Source of the DNA: Laetiporus sulphureus 93-53
Lineage: Eukaryota; Basidiomycota; Agaricomycetes; Polyporales; Laetiporaceae
Assembly: GCF_001632365.1 (NCBI RefSeq)
Contig: NW_024468514.1
Span: 579,117 to 643,116 of the forward strand
DNA: 64,000 nt
Direction: 5' to 3'
Shown here: piece after piece, positions 14,533 to 26,445 of the stretch
Position numbering within the stretch: the first letter of the stretch is position 1
How the letters are laid out: every line of letters begins with the position of its first letter
Notes under the pieces: generated by a model
What the model was told of the DNA's origin: nothing
Database searches by the model: none
What the model saw: only the letters and a program-made list of their open reading frames with translations
Position numbers and translations under genes: made by a program

Positions 14533-17033
14533 ATGCATCTGAAGCGCGGACTCGCATTGAGCCTTGGAATGCTGCCCATGTGCTCCTCTGCGTTCTCTTG
14601 GAACAAGGAACCTGCCGAAAGAGCAGCTCTCAAGAAAAATAAGTTCTTTTGGGACGAAGGCAAGATATATGCACTCTCGCGACTGATTGAGACTCATCGA
14701 TCGCGCTAGAGAGCTTACCACCTGACACGGTGGAGGTTGCAGCGATAACCAGGAACGCAGGTAAGTAGATGTTTCGCACGCCTTCATGTATTCTAAGCAG
14801 CTCACTGTATTTAATTTATAGAGCTTCTTCAGTCATATGATAGGAAACCAGATTGTTTCCGACGTGCAGCTGGGCTCATTCAGACGCGATGCAGTGAGCT
14901 GGACATGGATGAGGACGAGAGGGTGAAAGGTTCGCATCCGCCCCTACCATCATGAGATAAAGTGACATGATTTTGCATAGCTGCGATATCAATGACACTA
15001 TGCGAGCTCGGCACCGCTCAGCATCATTCCGCTCCTCTGGAATGTGCTGATTTTGACCCAAATTCAAGATATGCAGATCCGCGAATCCACTCTTCTAGGG
15101 CATGCGTAGAGTACATGAGCCTCCCAAATACTGGATATGCACGACGAATAATGTGCTTACTATGGGCTTTCTCGTCAGGGCCCTCTCACGTAGTGCACAA
15201 TACTGGTCAAGCTATTCCGGCTATCTGCGTGAAGTCTGTAAGAGCAATCTACATATTTACCCGCATATATGCGCTTTTACTCATTCAATCCCATTTTCCA
15301 GCACAGTTATGTTACGCCTTTCGTCGATGGAATGACATTGGTCGGAGGCACCTCACTGTTTCTTCAACAGGTGTTGATTCTGATGCTAGCCAGATCTGGC
15401 CAGAGACCTATACAAGAATGCAACTTTGGAGAACCTCGCGCTGCTTCAACACGTGGTTCAGCGCGAAAAGCATATGGACAAGCATCAACAGCAGTCTGAG
15501 CAATTCTTACAGGTAATCCTCGCACTGCGTTTATATAGTCATCTAGACCTAGCTGCTGCTCAGGATGTGCGAGTCGTCTTGGGAGACTTCCGTTCTGCTA
15601 GTACAGATGTTGTCTCGGCATACCAAGACGTCGTTCAACTGGTCTCAAATAGCTTTGAGGAGGTGCGTCAATGGCAATCACTCCAACGTTTACTAAGGTG
15701 GGGTGTAGAGCTTCCGTTATATGCAAGAAGCCGTTACAAAGATTTTACAGAATGCCGAACATGAGCAGTCGCACTCAGTATCACGGGTTCGCCGCTACTT
15801 TTTCTCTCTGATGATTCGTATCCTCTCATCACGGTGTGATTGCAGATCGACCAAATGATCGGTAGCCTCGTCGAGCAGGTGCGTCTCTCACAATAGCGTC
15901 TATAACTCTTCTTCACTTTCTCCAGCATGCGTTGTCATTGGAGGCTCTGGTTCCTTCTTTCGAACGATCGCTCTACGCACAACTTGAGCATATGATCAGT
16001 AATCTTGCGGAGCGCTTTGAAGGAGTGCTAGTAACTGCAGTAAGTTAAATTGGGTTGATTGACAACTAACTCAAGAAGCTCATCGTGCATCGTCTTAGGA
16101 TGCGACACGATGGCAATTATTGTCTGTCACTGAAGACGTCACCGGCGTGCAACGGGTGAGTTTGTCGCTTCCTGGGAGCGTCAGTTTTAACCTATTCTCA
16201 GTCCGTTGAAAACCTTGCTGCCACTGTTGTGTACGCGGAAGAGCAATTGGTGTCACAGTTAGAGCAAACCCAACGTGTGCATTCTCTGCAGATCGAGACC
16301 GCAGAGTCGGCTGCTAGGGTGGCAGATGCATTGTCTGGGCTTACAATAATCGCTCGCGAGGAGATGAAGAACATCAGTGATGTCGCCGCAGATCTCAGGG
16401 AGGGTCTGTTCAAAGGCGTCTCGACTGGTATGAGTTCATACTTGTCAAGCCTTGGTAAGGCAACCATCTTCTACATCTTCGAGATTGTACTGCGCGGTAA
16501 GTGATGTTGATACGGCCCGATACTCCAACGAGATCACGGGCTGACACTGTGAAGTGGATCCGCTGCATGTCGAACACGCTATGCATCTCCCGGTCTTCCG
16601 TGCCCTTGCGATGGCTGGACACCTCGCGTCTCTTGTGGTGCGAGCAAGCTTCTCATCCCTTATGGTAAGCTCTCCACCTCTGGCAAACCCAAACGACAGC
16701 AGCGATCCACCATGCTTTCGCAGAGCATTGTAGTATTGCTTGCCTCGCTGAGACGGTGGTCTCAAGTATCGGTCAATACAACGCCGGATCCGGAGAGGTG
16801 CGTCGCTTGTTGCTGTCATTCGATGCAGACTTGCAGATTCTCGAAGACCCTACGACCCTCAAGAGTCCGCCTATCCTGCTCTGTTTCCGGTGTCTCAGGG
16901 TCCCGCACGTAGGACGTCTCGTCTCGGCCCTGGCTCTGCTTCCTTCTCGCGACCTCCTCAGTGCTATCGTGCCCGGATCTCTCGAATCCCGGATAGACTC
17001 TACAACTCCACCGACGCGCTGTATAGTTCATGA
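14533..17033 (+). CDS. KAR5: KAR5/Tht1-like nuclear fusion (karyogamy) protein
   Basis: Many short exons splice into a protein with the Cys pattern and layout of Kar5/Tht1, a nuclear-envelope protein needed for nuclear membrane fusion in mating. A candidate signal peptide (MHLKRGLALSLGMLPMCSSA) leads in. Then come SYDRKPDCFRRAAGLIQTRC, SMTLCELGTAQHHSAPLEC, ALSRSAQYWSSYSGYLREV, SQLCYAFRRWNDI, and a long Gln/Glu-rich coiled-coil region. The C-terminal half has three hydrophobic segments (around SLGKATIFYIFEIVL, FRALAMAGHLASLVV, SIVVLLASLRRW). It ends in a Ser/Pro/Arg tail finishing NSTDALYSS. The first exon junction is uncertain: the frame starting at 14533 meets a stop near 14707 unless an intron of about 125 nt is removed. 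In the dikaryotic life cycle this gene would act before meiosis. Confidence 0.75.
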
Positions 17034-17693
17034 TGCTCCTATCTCTTCCGGAAGTCCATGTTCCAGGTCGTTCTGCGGTTAGCGGCCTCGTGTAGGTGAT
17101 TCGACTGGTGCTGCCGAAGGTGGCATGACACGCGCTGTAATCGGCTGGTTTGAACATATTGATAGCGTGCATTGACGTTCTTCGCGATAAATTTGCCATT
17201 GTACCTTGACTGACGTTACGCTGTCCTGTGTGTCCTACTCATATGGCATTTATGATCACGCTTGCTGCCAGAAATGCAGTTCGACAATGCATTACGCTAT
17301 GGTCCGCGTTTCCTCCCTCGCTAGCTCCACTGACTCCCACGGGTACCATTTGCGAGACAGTATCCTCCGCGTCGTTTACTGTATCTTTTCGTCCATGTTT
17401 CATTGAGAATGACACTCGGATATGTGCATGCTATCCGCAGAATCCCTTGCACGTCGTGCTACGTCGTGCGTAAAATGTCGAGCGCAAATGATCGCATTTA
17501 AATTCAAGCTCGGCGTACGCCGATGCCTAAATGGAGCGTGTGCAGATGACCATAACCTTATTCGTCTCCCCTGACTCAACGAACGGAGGAATGCTAGATA
17601 ACCCCTCAGAAGCAGTGAGCGTGGCGTTGTTTCGTCCTCAGCTCGCTTGCAGATGTGACTTGCGCACCCTGCAGACGTCGACATCCAGACGAA
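17034..17693. other. Intergenic, no gene seen
   Basis: 660 bp between the KAR5-like stop and the start of the CCCH-RBR gene, transcribed in the same direction. A long minus-strand frame here (17400-18023) overlaps the first exons of the next gene and looks like a codon-bias shadow. Confidence 0.5.
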
Positions 17694-20600
17694 ATGTCTC
17701 CAGTGATGACCACCCAGACGACGGATCGTAAGATGAAGGCAAGGACCAGGACAGCGCAGGCCAAGCGCTCCCCACCGGCGAAAAGCACTGACAACGAGAT
17801 TAGCAATACACCTGCTGGACCATCCGTGAGCCCCACAGCTCTGCCTACCCCAGCGAATATTGATACTCGGTGGTGCCATGGCTGACAGTCGAGCCCTGTC
17901 GTGGCCAGCGTCGCAACTGCTCAGTCGAAGACGACGGCGGAAAGCGGGATCACGATGGCAATCCCAAAATTTGCTATGCAGACGCCAGATCAAACAGCCG
18001 GCGTCGCTGCGCCACGGACACATCAGGTAGGCAACGATCGCCCGTTGGTGTATGTAGGGTAACGGGCAACTTGGTCTGCTTATCTAGAAACGACGCAAGG
18101 TCCCCTCCGTATGCCGTAGCTGCCTGGATGGCCATTGTAAGAAGGGTGACGAGTGCCCTCGGCGACAATCACTACGGGAAAGCGCCACCACATCGCAGAA
18201 ACGGGCGCAGGAGTTGGACAGGTCTATGCAATGTACGCCTATACCCGATGAAGGCGACGAGCTCTACAAAGACGAGGAGATCTTGTCATCCCCATTGGGT
18301 GCTGTTGATACGACAGCTCGGACAGACTCGTCTCAAGAGACAGACAACCGCTCTGAGGCAACGAGCATCAATAAGAGAGTGAACCGGAAAACACAGGTAA
18401 GCGAGCACCGGCGGCCAGTCGTTCATCAGTTCTCATCAGTCCCATCCCAACATAGATTCAGCAAGCGAAGCGTTCAATATGCTGGAGCCATGTGCATGGC
18501 CGCTGCAAGAATGGCGACCAATGCCCCCGTAAACATTCAAAAAGGAGAGAGCGCGATGCGAAGAAGCCGTTGCCATCGGTCGGGAAAGATGGTATTGCAA
18601 CGTCCACTAGCGGTGGTGACGAGGAATTACTGGAGATGCCTGTCGATCGTTCGAAGGCATCTGTGTCAGGACAGCCGCAAGTTCAAGCAAACCCTTCACA
18701 ATCATCTCATGAAGATATTCTGGAAATGATAGCAACAGCTGAGAAGACAGCGGCCCAAATGCACTCGGCTTCTGAGCCAAAAAATGAGCTTAGAAGTCTT
18801 CCTTCAGCTGCAGCTGATAACCAGCCCTCCAGAGTAAGTCATCGAGTTACCTGCACTGTCAGGGCGTTACTCTGCCTGGCTGACGAATGCCTTCACCCGT
18901 CTACACGACGACTGTGCGCCCCTCATGTCTTCTCCCTCTGCGTGGCTGGACAATGGTTACAGTTTTCTTACTGACGATATATTGTAGTTATCTAGCAACG
19001 TGTGCAATTTCTGGTTGCAAGGCCAGTGCGAATATGGGGAGCGTTGCCATCGGACGCATATTACGTCACCAGCTGACAATATTTCTCGACCTGGCGAACC
19101 TCGCAGCGCAGATGGCCAGGATCAGACGCAGGGCCTTCAAGAGGAGAGGTATCGCCAAGCATTGAGCTCAGTTGATGCCAACCAAATTGATGATAGGCCG
19201 AGAAGGGTAGGTTAGGATGTCATGGTCTATACTTTACGCTCATACGGTCCCAATAGAGAAGCAACGTCATCTGTCGAGATTTCTTAGCAGGCCATTGTCG
19301 TAGCGGATACTTCTGCTATCGCACGCATATTCTAGGCGAGCAACGTCCGTCAATGCGCGCTCCTTCACAAGTAATGGAAGGTATATCAGAAGAGTCTGAA
19401 ACATTGGATACGGTGAGGGCTGATGAGGATTGCAGAGGTTAACCGAACTTAGGATATCTGTGATTGCCATCCCCAGGTTATACATCACGCACAGCCTCCG
19501 GTTCAAAAGGATTCCGTGCCAGGCATGCAGGTATTACTACAATAACAGTGCCATCACCGGATATCTCTCACCGATATGTACAGTATATTACATCTTCTGT
19601 CCCACCCGATACTTTGCAACCTTCAGAAGCGGGAAATGCCTGCTCGGACGACCCCGCGCCGCCTGACGACAATAGCGCCGCGGAGAGCGCTGATATGCAA
19701 TCAATAGCATCTTCCATCGCCTTGCCTCCCCGTCACAATCACACAGTAAGTCTGCAGTGGCGGTGTGTTAGATTTCGAGGGACTTGAACTCTTTTGTCAT
19801 CTAGCGGACAGACGAGATCTGCAGAAATTTCCAGCGAAGAAGATGCCCATGGGGTAGCAGATGTCATCGTAGGCATGTTCCAGCAAGCAGTCTAGCTAGT
19901 CCCCTCTCTTCATCCAGCACATCCCAAGGCCAAGTGAGTGTCTTATAATGCGTACTTCGCAAATGGTTTTGCTGGCCTCTCAATAACTGTGACATCCAAC
20001 ACAGGCTGATATGGTTATCTCCGTCACGCGCCCTGGTCCGACCAATATCATCCCACCTACACATGACCTCCCGGTGAAGGTTAGCTCATCATTGCATTGC
20101 TTTGACGGATCCACGCTCAGTCGAATGGGAATTAGCCTATTACTGAGATCAACGCAATGGCATTCGCGGCACGTGGTTCTCTATCACCGGTGAGAGCTGC
20201 ATCTCATTTTTGAAAACATAGATTAATTTCATACAAAGGGCATGGTGTCGGACAGACAGAGGGCTGTTTGTCGTCCCTATCTGCGCGGTGAATGTCCCAA
20301 GGGCGACAATTGCCGATTCGGACACCCTCGAAAGTTTGACTCTCCAGCTACATCTGCACCCTCCTCTGTCAGCAGGATGACGCCGCAACCAGTCGTGCCT
20401 CCTCTACGCGACGCTCCCACTCCGACTCCGTCGACAAAATGTACAGTGGGACCATCCATCGGGTTGTCCTCAGCGGATGCAAGAACGCCGACTGAGGCTC
20501 CTTCCGCGAATGCGAATTTATCATCATCATCATCTGAAGTACGAATTGGGTCTCCTCCATTGTCGGAGTTTGAAGAGCAGGCATCAAGTTGGAGCGAAGA

Positions 20601-23600
20601 GGCGGATGATATCGAAAAATCGTTGAGCGATGTGTTCGCTGCTGTGTGTGGTCTGATGGACTTAACGAAGTGTGTTGTACGGTTACCTAGGTCGCGTGCG
20701 GTCCTTCGGAAAGAACGGCGTCAGAGGTGGAAAGTGAGCAAATCCCGCGACGTATCCAGATTCGGGTACTAATTCCTCTTGCAGGGAAAGGGGAAAGCAG
20801 CAGAACGTACTTTGAGTTCTCGCCCCGCTGTTACGAATGCATTCAATGTGGAAGTCACTCAGCCCGACGTTGAGAGCCTTCCATCTTCTGCTCAGTACTC
20901 GACAGAGGCGGAATCAAGCGGCGTCGTGGTGAATATTCCGCAACCCGCAAGGTATCCTGATGAAGAATTGATGAATGCACTGTTGGAGTCACCGGAGGAC
21001 TCCTGGGGACCATCTACCTCATACAGCGACTGGGGCGATTTGTCTTTCTCGGTAAGCTTCTGTCTTGATTTAGTTCTCAATGAGTTGACTTCAAGCAGTC
21101 GTCGTCCTCGATGCAAGCATCCGTGTCTTCATCCGCTCCTTCGGTGAATACGCCTTCGACACCTACGGGGCCAGCGATCCCTATTTGCTGGGACTTTATG
21201 AACGGGCGCTGTCACAGAGTGCACTGCCGCTTCCTACACGATGACCCGCTAAATATGAAGTCACGGCAACATGAGAACAGCTCTTTGCCTTCTGGAGATG
21301 TTGCCGGAAGGCTTGGAATTTCACCAGCAAGAAATGTCAGCCTTTGTTATCTTTTAAAGAGGATGTGTGTTGACAACCTGAATACCTTCAGGTCCCCCCA
21401 CCGCGATCGCTCATCCCTACGTCTTCGCAACCAAAGCCTAGTAATGCAGTGTCTCCCATCGTAATCCCTCCTTCGCGAGCAGAGTACCCACCGTTGCATA
21501 CCAAGATGAACGACGCACACTCCGATATTCCCCTGGTACCTCCCGGGTTGGGTCTGGAAGCTGTGGGTATCGTCCATCTGTGCCTGTGCGATTTTGCCTG
21601 ACACACTGTGATATGCAGCGGATTCTAGGTTCAGATGCACCGACATCGCCTAAGGAGCCACCCAAACCCGCCATCTTGACTGTACTTGACGCTACAAGGG
21701 TGACATTCGGTCCAGGATTTGAAGTGCAGCGACTCGTTACTGGCTTTGAATCCCGCCAGGTTATGTTCAGGCGTATCCCTCAAGGCGTCACGTCCGCGGA
21801 GGTAACATCCGTCCTCCAGCCTTTCGGGGAAACCGTTGCTGTAACATTGTACGACAACGTCAAGCGAGATGGGACTATCGCTGCTAAAGCGACGTTCGCA
21901 GAGCACGAACAGGCATCGCAGGCAGCCTCCGCTCTCGATGGCAGCCTGCTGTTTGGCAGCAATATCTCCGCGCGTCTCTTGACATTTTCGGACACAATGG
22001 TCGGCAAAGGATCTCTGGCCGATGGCACAGTATATCTGGAGTTTCCATCCGCTCATAAAACTGGATTCGTCGGATATGCCAGCAGGAAACTTGCCGAAGA
22101 AGCAATTGCCAAGGCAAACGGGACTGAGATGCGCGAGGCATTGGTATCTGCCGCAATTTACGAGGGACTTCCCAGCGTGGGAACAGTCACTGTCCGGTTC
22201 CTAGGACTACCTGCAAATACCCGGGCAGAGGAACTAGCGCGATATGGCAACAACGAGGGGGTCATGATGACACAGCCGAACTACAACTCCACCTCCACAG
22301 CCATCGGCCGTCTGCGAGAGATACTGACAGGCTACGGCGAGCTACTCTCGTTCAATGCCCTTCCACCGCCATATCGTCGTTCGACCGTTCGCGTATGGGC
22401 CCATTTCGATTCCTCGGAGATTGCGGAGATTGTTCGCGTTAATTTCCACTGGCGAAGGAAGCAATTCTGTGGCAGTGGTAGGATCGTCGCTCGGCATATT
22501 CGATCTCTCAAATACTCGCTTCCAGTCGAGGTCTACAAAGCACTGTCCGCCGATATCCGTCTTCTCAGCTCGTATATCTGGACTACCGAGGCCAGTAGCA
22601 GCATTTCAGTCCTCGATAAACGTGCAGCAGTTGGTGGGCGTGTGATGATCAAACTCGTCTCGCAGAACATGCCGTCTCTCGCTAGGCTCAAGACGCACTT
22701 CGAGCGGCTGCTGCGCGGAGAGAAGCTCGTAGAGAACGGTGAAGTCGTATGGGACGGCTTCTTCTCCAGACGAGGGGGAATATTCTTCCTTGAAGAGCTC
22801 GAAAGGCGCTTCCCCGATGTTCTCGTCAACAGAGACCCTCGAAGGCGGACGCTTGCGCTATTTGGCCCAGTACACAAGCGTCAGATCGTTCGGTCGATTA
22901 TCCTAACTCGCGTCGCGAGGATGCGCGCCCAGAAGACTCATGTTATTGCCCTGGATGGCCGTCTCATTGGTCTTTTTATGAATGCAGACTTGGCTGCATT
23001 GCGACAGCAGTTCGGTCCAGAGAACGTCATAATTGATCTCTGGGAACGCGTGCTGAGAATACGTGGAGACGACGAAGCATACAGAGTGGCTCGAACTGCC
23101 GTAGAACGCGCTCGGACACGTCATGAACATGAGAGGAGGCAGCGTGAATCAGATTGTCCAGTCTGTTTGGACGAAGCGACTCTTCCCGTCGCACTTGATT
23201 GCGGCCATCAATGGTGCAAGTCTTGTCTGCATAACTACTTGCTGGCTGCGACCGACAACAAAGTCTTTCCGCTAACCTGTCTAGGGAACGAGGCCTCTTG
23301 CAAACATCCGATACCGATAAGTACGGCACAGGAATTGCTTTCCACGAACGAGTTTGACGCGCTGGTACACGCTTCATTTTTGGCTTATGTCCATTCACGC
23401 CCGTCCGAATTCCATTACTGTCCTACCCCAGATTGTCCGCAAGTCTATCGAAAGGGGCGCAAAAACACCGTTCTGCAATGTCCGTCATGTCTTGTGCGAA
23501 TATGTCCCTTCTGCCACGTCCAATATCATGAAGGCTCCTCATGTCAGGATCGTGAAGCTGAAGATCGAAAGCTCTTCGAGGAATGGAAGAAAGGTCGCGA

Positions 23601-23772
23601 TGTCAAGGACTGCCCGAGTTGCAAGGCACCCATCGAACGAGCTGCGGGATGCAACCATATGACGTGCACTCGTTGCAATACTCATATCTGTTGGGCGTGT
23701 CTCGCGACATTCTCGACAGGAGAAGAGGTATACGACCATATGCATAATCTCCATGGCGGCATAGGAGCCTGA
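17694..23772 (+). CDS. Multi-CCCH zinc-finger, RRM-like, RING-IBR-RING (RBR) E3 ubiquitin ligase
   Basis: Fourteen exons splice in consistent phase into about 1,698 residues. Residues 1-90 are a disordered lead. Six fingers fit C-x7-C-x4/5-C-x3-H: ICWSHVHGRCKNGDQCPRKH (~202), VCNFWLQGQCEYGERCHRTH (~325), ICRDFLAGHCRSGYFCYRTH (~398), ICRNFQRRRCPWGSRCHRRH (~529), VCRPYLRGECPKGDNCRFGH (~602) and ICWDFMNGRCHRVHCRFLH (~874). An earlier finger (~99) has Gln in place of His. CCCH fingers of this kind bind RNA. An RRM-like region spans about 1029-1105. Residues 1494-1690 are an RBR ligase: RING1 CPVCLDEATLPVALDCGH, an IBR, and RING2 CPSCKAPIERAAGCNHM, whose Cys after AAG aligns with the catalytic Cys of parkin/HHARI. 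This predicts RNA-guided ubiquitination. The middle and RBR resemble the C-terminus of plant DEAH11/12 proteins as I recall them. Confidence 0.92.
18112..21245 (+). other. Array of seven CCCH-type finger exons within the RBR gene
   Basis: Each finger is on its own exon: exons 3, 4, 5, 6, 8, 10 and 12, starting at 18088, 18456, 18988, 19257, 19805, 20239 and 21099. Each of these exons begins in phase 0. Exons 5 and 6 open with near-identical residues (SNVCNFW and SNVICRDF), as expected for exon duplication. Finger 1 lacks the final His (CPRRQ). Confidence 0.85.
23155..23772 (+). other. RING-IBR-RING domain of the CCCH gene
   Basis: It is encoded by the last exon only. The Cys/His ladder covers RING1 (CPVC...CGHQWCKSC), the IBR (YCPTPDCPQVY...CPSC...CPFCHVQYHEGSSC) and RING2 (CPSC...GCNHMTCTRCNTHICWAC). 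The protein ends within 25 residues of RING2. Confidence 0.93.
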
Positions 23773-23995
23773 TCGGTAGTGTCAGTAAGTATCTTGGTGG
23801 TCTCATTCTTGCGGTATCACATACGAACGACGGGGACTCGATACATCTCTGAGTTACCATTGCTGTTTTTGTTTCCAGATATTACTATATATTAGTGTAT
23901 GTGCAGTACGTTGCTGTTCAAATGGATATCATGCATAAGTTACATGATCTGAAAAACAAATACTGAGACGAATGAAGAACGAATCACAATTGCCA

Positions 23996-26445
23996 TCATA
24001 CGTATATGTACTCCACGAACTGCGAACGAAAGTCAGGCACACAAAATCAGATGCAAGGTACAGAAACATACCTCTTCGTACGGACGGGCGGGTGGCTCTC
24101 CATGCAACGGCAGCGATGCAGGCAGCTCTGGAATCCGAGGATCATACTTGACCGTCCTCCCACGATGATCCATAAAGCCCTGCGTTGCTTGAGGATAACG
24201 TGAAAGGTCATGTGGGTTAGCAAGTTGTTGAGGAGCGTAGACAATGTATTGCCCATCGGGTTCCATAGTGAGGTGATCACCACGTCGGTTCCAATAGCCC
24301 TTGCGTACCTTACGACGGACCACAGGTTGGGTGGACATCGCAGCTGCTGAAGAGGATGCAGAGGACGTGGGATATGCTGTGAGCATGGGAGGCTGCGGAA
24401 GTGGATTGTGGCTCGCTCGGACAGTACGTGTCGGTGATAATTCCCGAGACTTCGAGGCAATAACAGGTGATCCTTGCTTGCTAGAGTGTCTTGAGGAAGA
24501 CAGGTCGAGAGAGGGGTATGTTTGGCTGCGAGATATCGAACGCGAGCCAGCCTCGGGCGGGGTGGAGGAATGCGGCGAGGTCCTGGTGGTTACATGTGGG
24601 GTCGCATTGGAATCTCGGGAGTCATTGCGTTGATGAGTATTACGCGATCCAGGAGTGGTGCGGTCCTCTGGTATAGATTCGAGCGCAGGAAGGGGGGAGG
24701 AAGGATCTGTCTGACTTCGTATAACTCTGCGACCATTAGAATTCGGACCTCCTGTGGAGCGAGGAGCAGTGATAAGGGGACTGAGCAGACCTGCCGGTTC
24801 TTCAAAGAAATTGGTAAGAGAGAGGATAGATGATCTTGATGCTGTTGCACCAGACTGTGCGTCTGCTGAGGGTGTGGATTGCCATTGAGGAACACTGTTG
24901 GAATGACTGTGGTTTGTTGGTGGACCATAGATCAGTCCACGTGTCCGAGGGGTAGGCGAGGAGTTTGTGGATGCACGATGCGTCTCATAGTGACTAATTC
25001 GATGACCAGACGTCGACGTAGGGGTGTTTGTATCATGAATGCTCGTCCGGAGAGATGTGGAAGAGGACCGCGACGCATGCGCATCGTCATCGCTCGTATG
25101 GCGGGGAGGGGTAGAGACATGAGGCGACTGAGCGTCGTCGCTAACGATATGTCGAGAAGACGAATGGGAATAGGACGCACGAGATGTGTGGGCGTCATCA
25201 CTGCTCATCCGGCGAGTCGGGGTTGCGGAGTGAGAAAGGCGGTATGTTGGTGCATCGTCGCTGCTCATCCGGCGAGGCGGAGTGCCTGCCTCTGAATAGT
25301 GTCCTGGCACACGAATGATAGTCGGAGAGAACGTCGGCCGTAGTTCCTGGCTCGAACTGAATGCTTCTGTGGGCGCGGTACGCGGAGGAGTTGTGGGACC
25401 ATTTACGGATACTATTGAAGCGACGACAGCAGAAGACGCAGAAGACGTATAATCGTTGGGAGAGGTGCGATCGTCTCGCGGTTGAGGCTGCAATGGTCGA
25501 GCATCCCGAGGAGAGACATCGTTGATCCGTTGATGGCGATGGTGATGCCGTTCTTGTTCTTGCTGTTGCGAGTAGAAGGAGGAGGAAGATATGGGAGGAG
25601 GTAACCTCGGTGGTATCACGGGATCTGAAATAGCATCCCTTGGTGGTATTACATTGTCCTCGTATGACGCATGATTCTGCGATGGACGCGCATCATTGAG
25701 ATAATGATGTGAATCATGCGGTCTTTCCTGCAAATGCGACGGTGCGGTAGCCGCTGGCAAAGTCACCATGTCATACGAACTACGTGCATCGCGGGAGGAT
25801 CGCGACTGTGACGAACGTTCGGGGGTCGACTGTTCACTTATATGAGATTGAGGGACGGCAGGCTGATCTCGTCGATGCTGGTTGCTTGTACCTTCTTGGC
25901 CGCTGCGCCGATCAGACGAAGGAGGACGCTCGGGAGACTCACGCAACTCGCGTGGGACCCAAACCCAAGGTGTATGTACCACACCATTATCATTTGTCTT
26001 CCTGTGGTCTTGATCTCTATGTACATCATGGTCACGCGCATCCATGGCGCCGGGGTATGCGGCATGGAACATACCTAATGTGCATGTTCTCCAACCCTAA
26101 CGGGTTATCTGACAATTTCGTTCTCCAATATTCAGCATCGCCGCGGTTCGGTGTGCGCTTATATGGGTTGTAGTTGGCTACGGCAGCCGCGCTGGCATTG
26201 GCAATGTGTGGTCCCCAGCTAGGATGCGGAGCCCATACCGAGACTGCGGCCTGAGTGCCTGCCAAAGGACCGCGATACATGGGATTGACTTGCCAGCGCC
26301 CAGCCGTCCATGCTTGTGGATTTACCCCCGCCGGGGCCGGTGGAGGCCCGGGATAGCCTGCGGGAGCTGTGGGAGGCCAAGTCCCTGGCGGTGCGCCCGC
26401 CGTGGGATACCATTGCTGATATTGGCGGGCATTCATCCAGGACAT
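23996..26445 (-). CDS. Disordered conserved basidiomycete protein, function unknown
   Basis: Three exons (26075-26445, 24072-26016, 23996-24019) give 779 residues in consistent phase; the last exon encodes only FVEYIYV. The N-terminus (MSWMNARQYQQWYP) is Pro/Gly/Ala-rich, then NPLGLENMHIRDQDHRK and TPWVWVPREL. The 550-residue middle is Ser/Thr/Pro/His-rich with several copies of an R-R-M-S-S-D-D-A repeat (around 25050-25290). The C-terminus is ordered and conserved: VRKGYWNRRGDHL, YIVYAPQQLANPHDLSRYP, IPELPASLPLHGEPPARPYE. I recall this terminal pair of blocks from uncharacterised Agaricomycete proteins. No enzyme motif is visible. The gene is convergent with the CCCH-RBR gene, 223 bp apart. 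Confidence 0.86.
25040..25300 (-). repeat. Internal protein repeat RRMSSDDA
   Basis: The 779-aa protein contains successive units PPRRMSSDDAPTYR, PTRRMSSDDAHTSR, SSRHIVSDDAQSPH and PPRHTSDDDAHASR. They are about 21-24 residues apart. The two most similar copies share the DNA string CATCCGGCGAG. Confidence 0.8.

Noticed and set aside
17400..18023. 207-codon minus-strand frame
   Set aside because: Overlaps the first two exons of the CCCH-RBR gene, whose splicing is in perfect phase; the minus frame has no motif.
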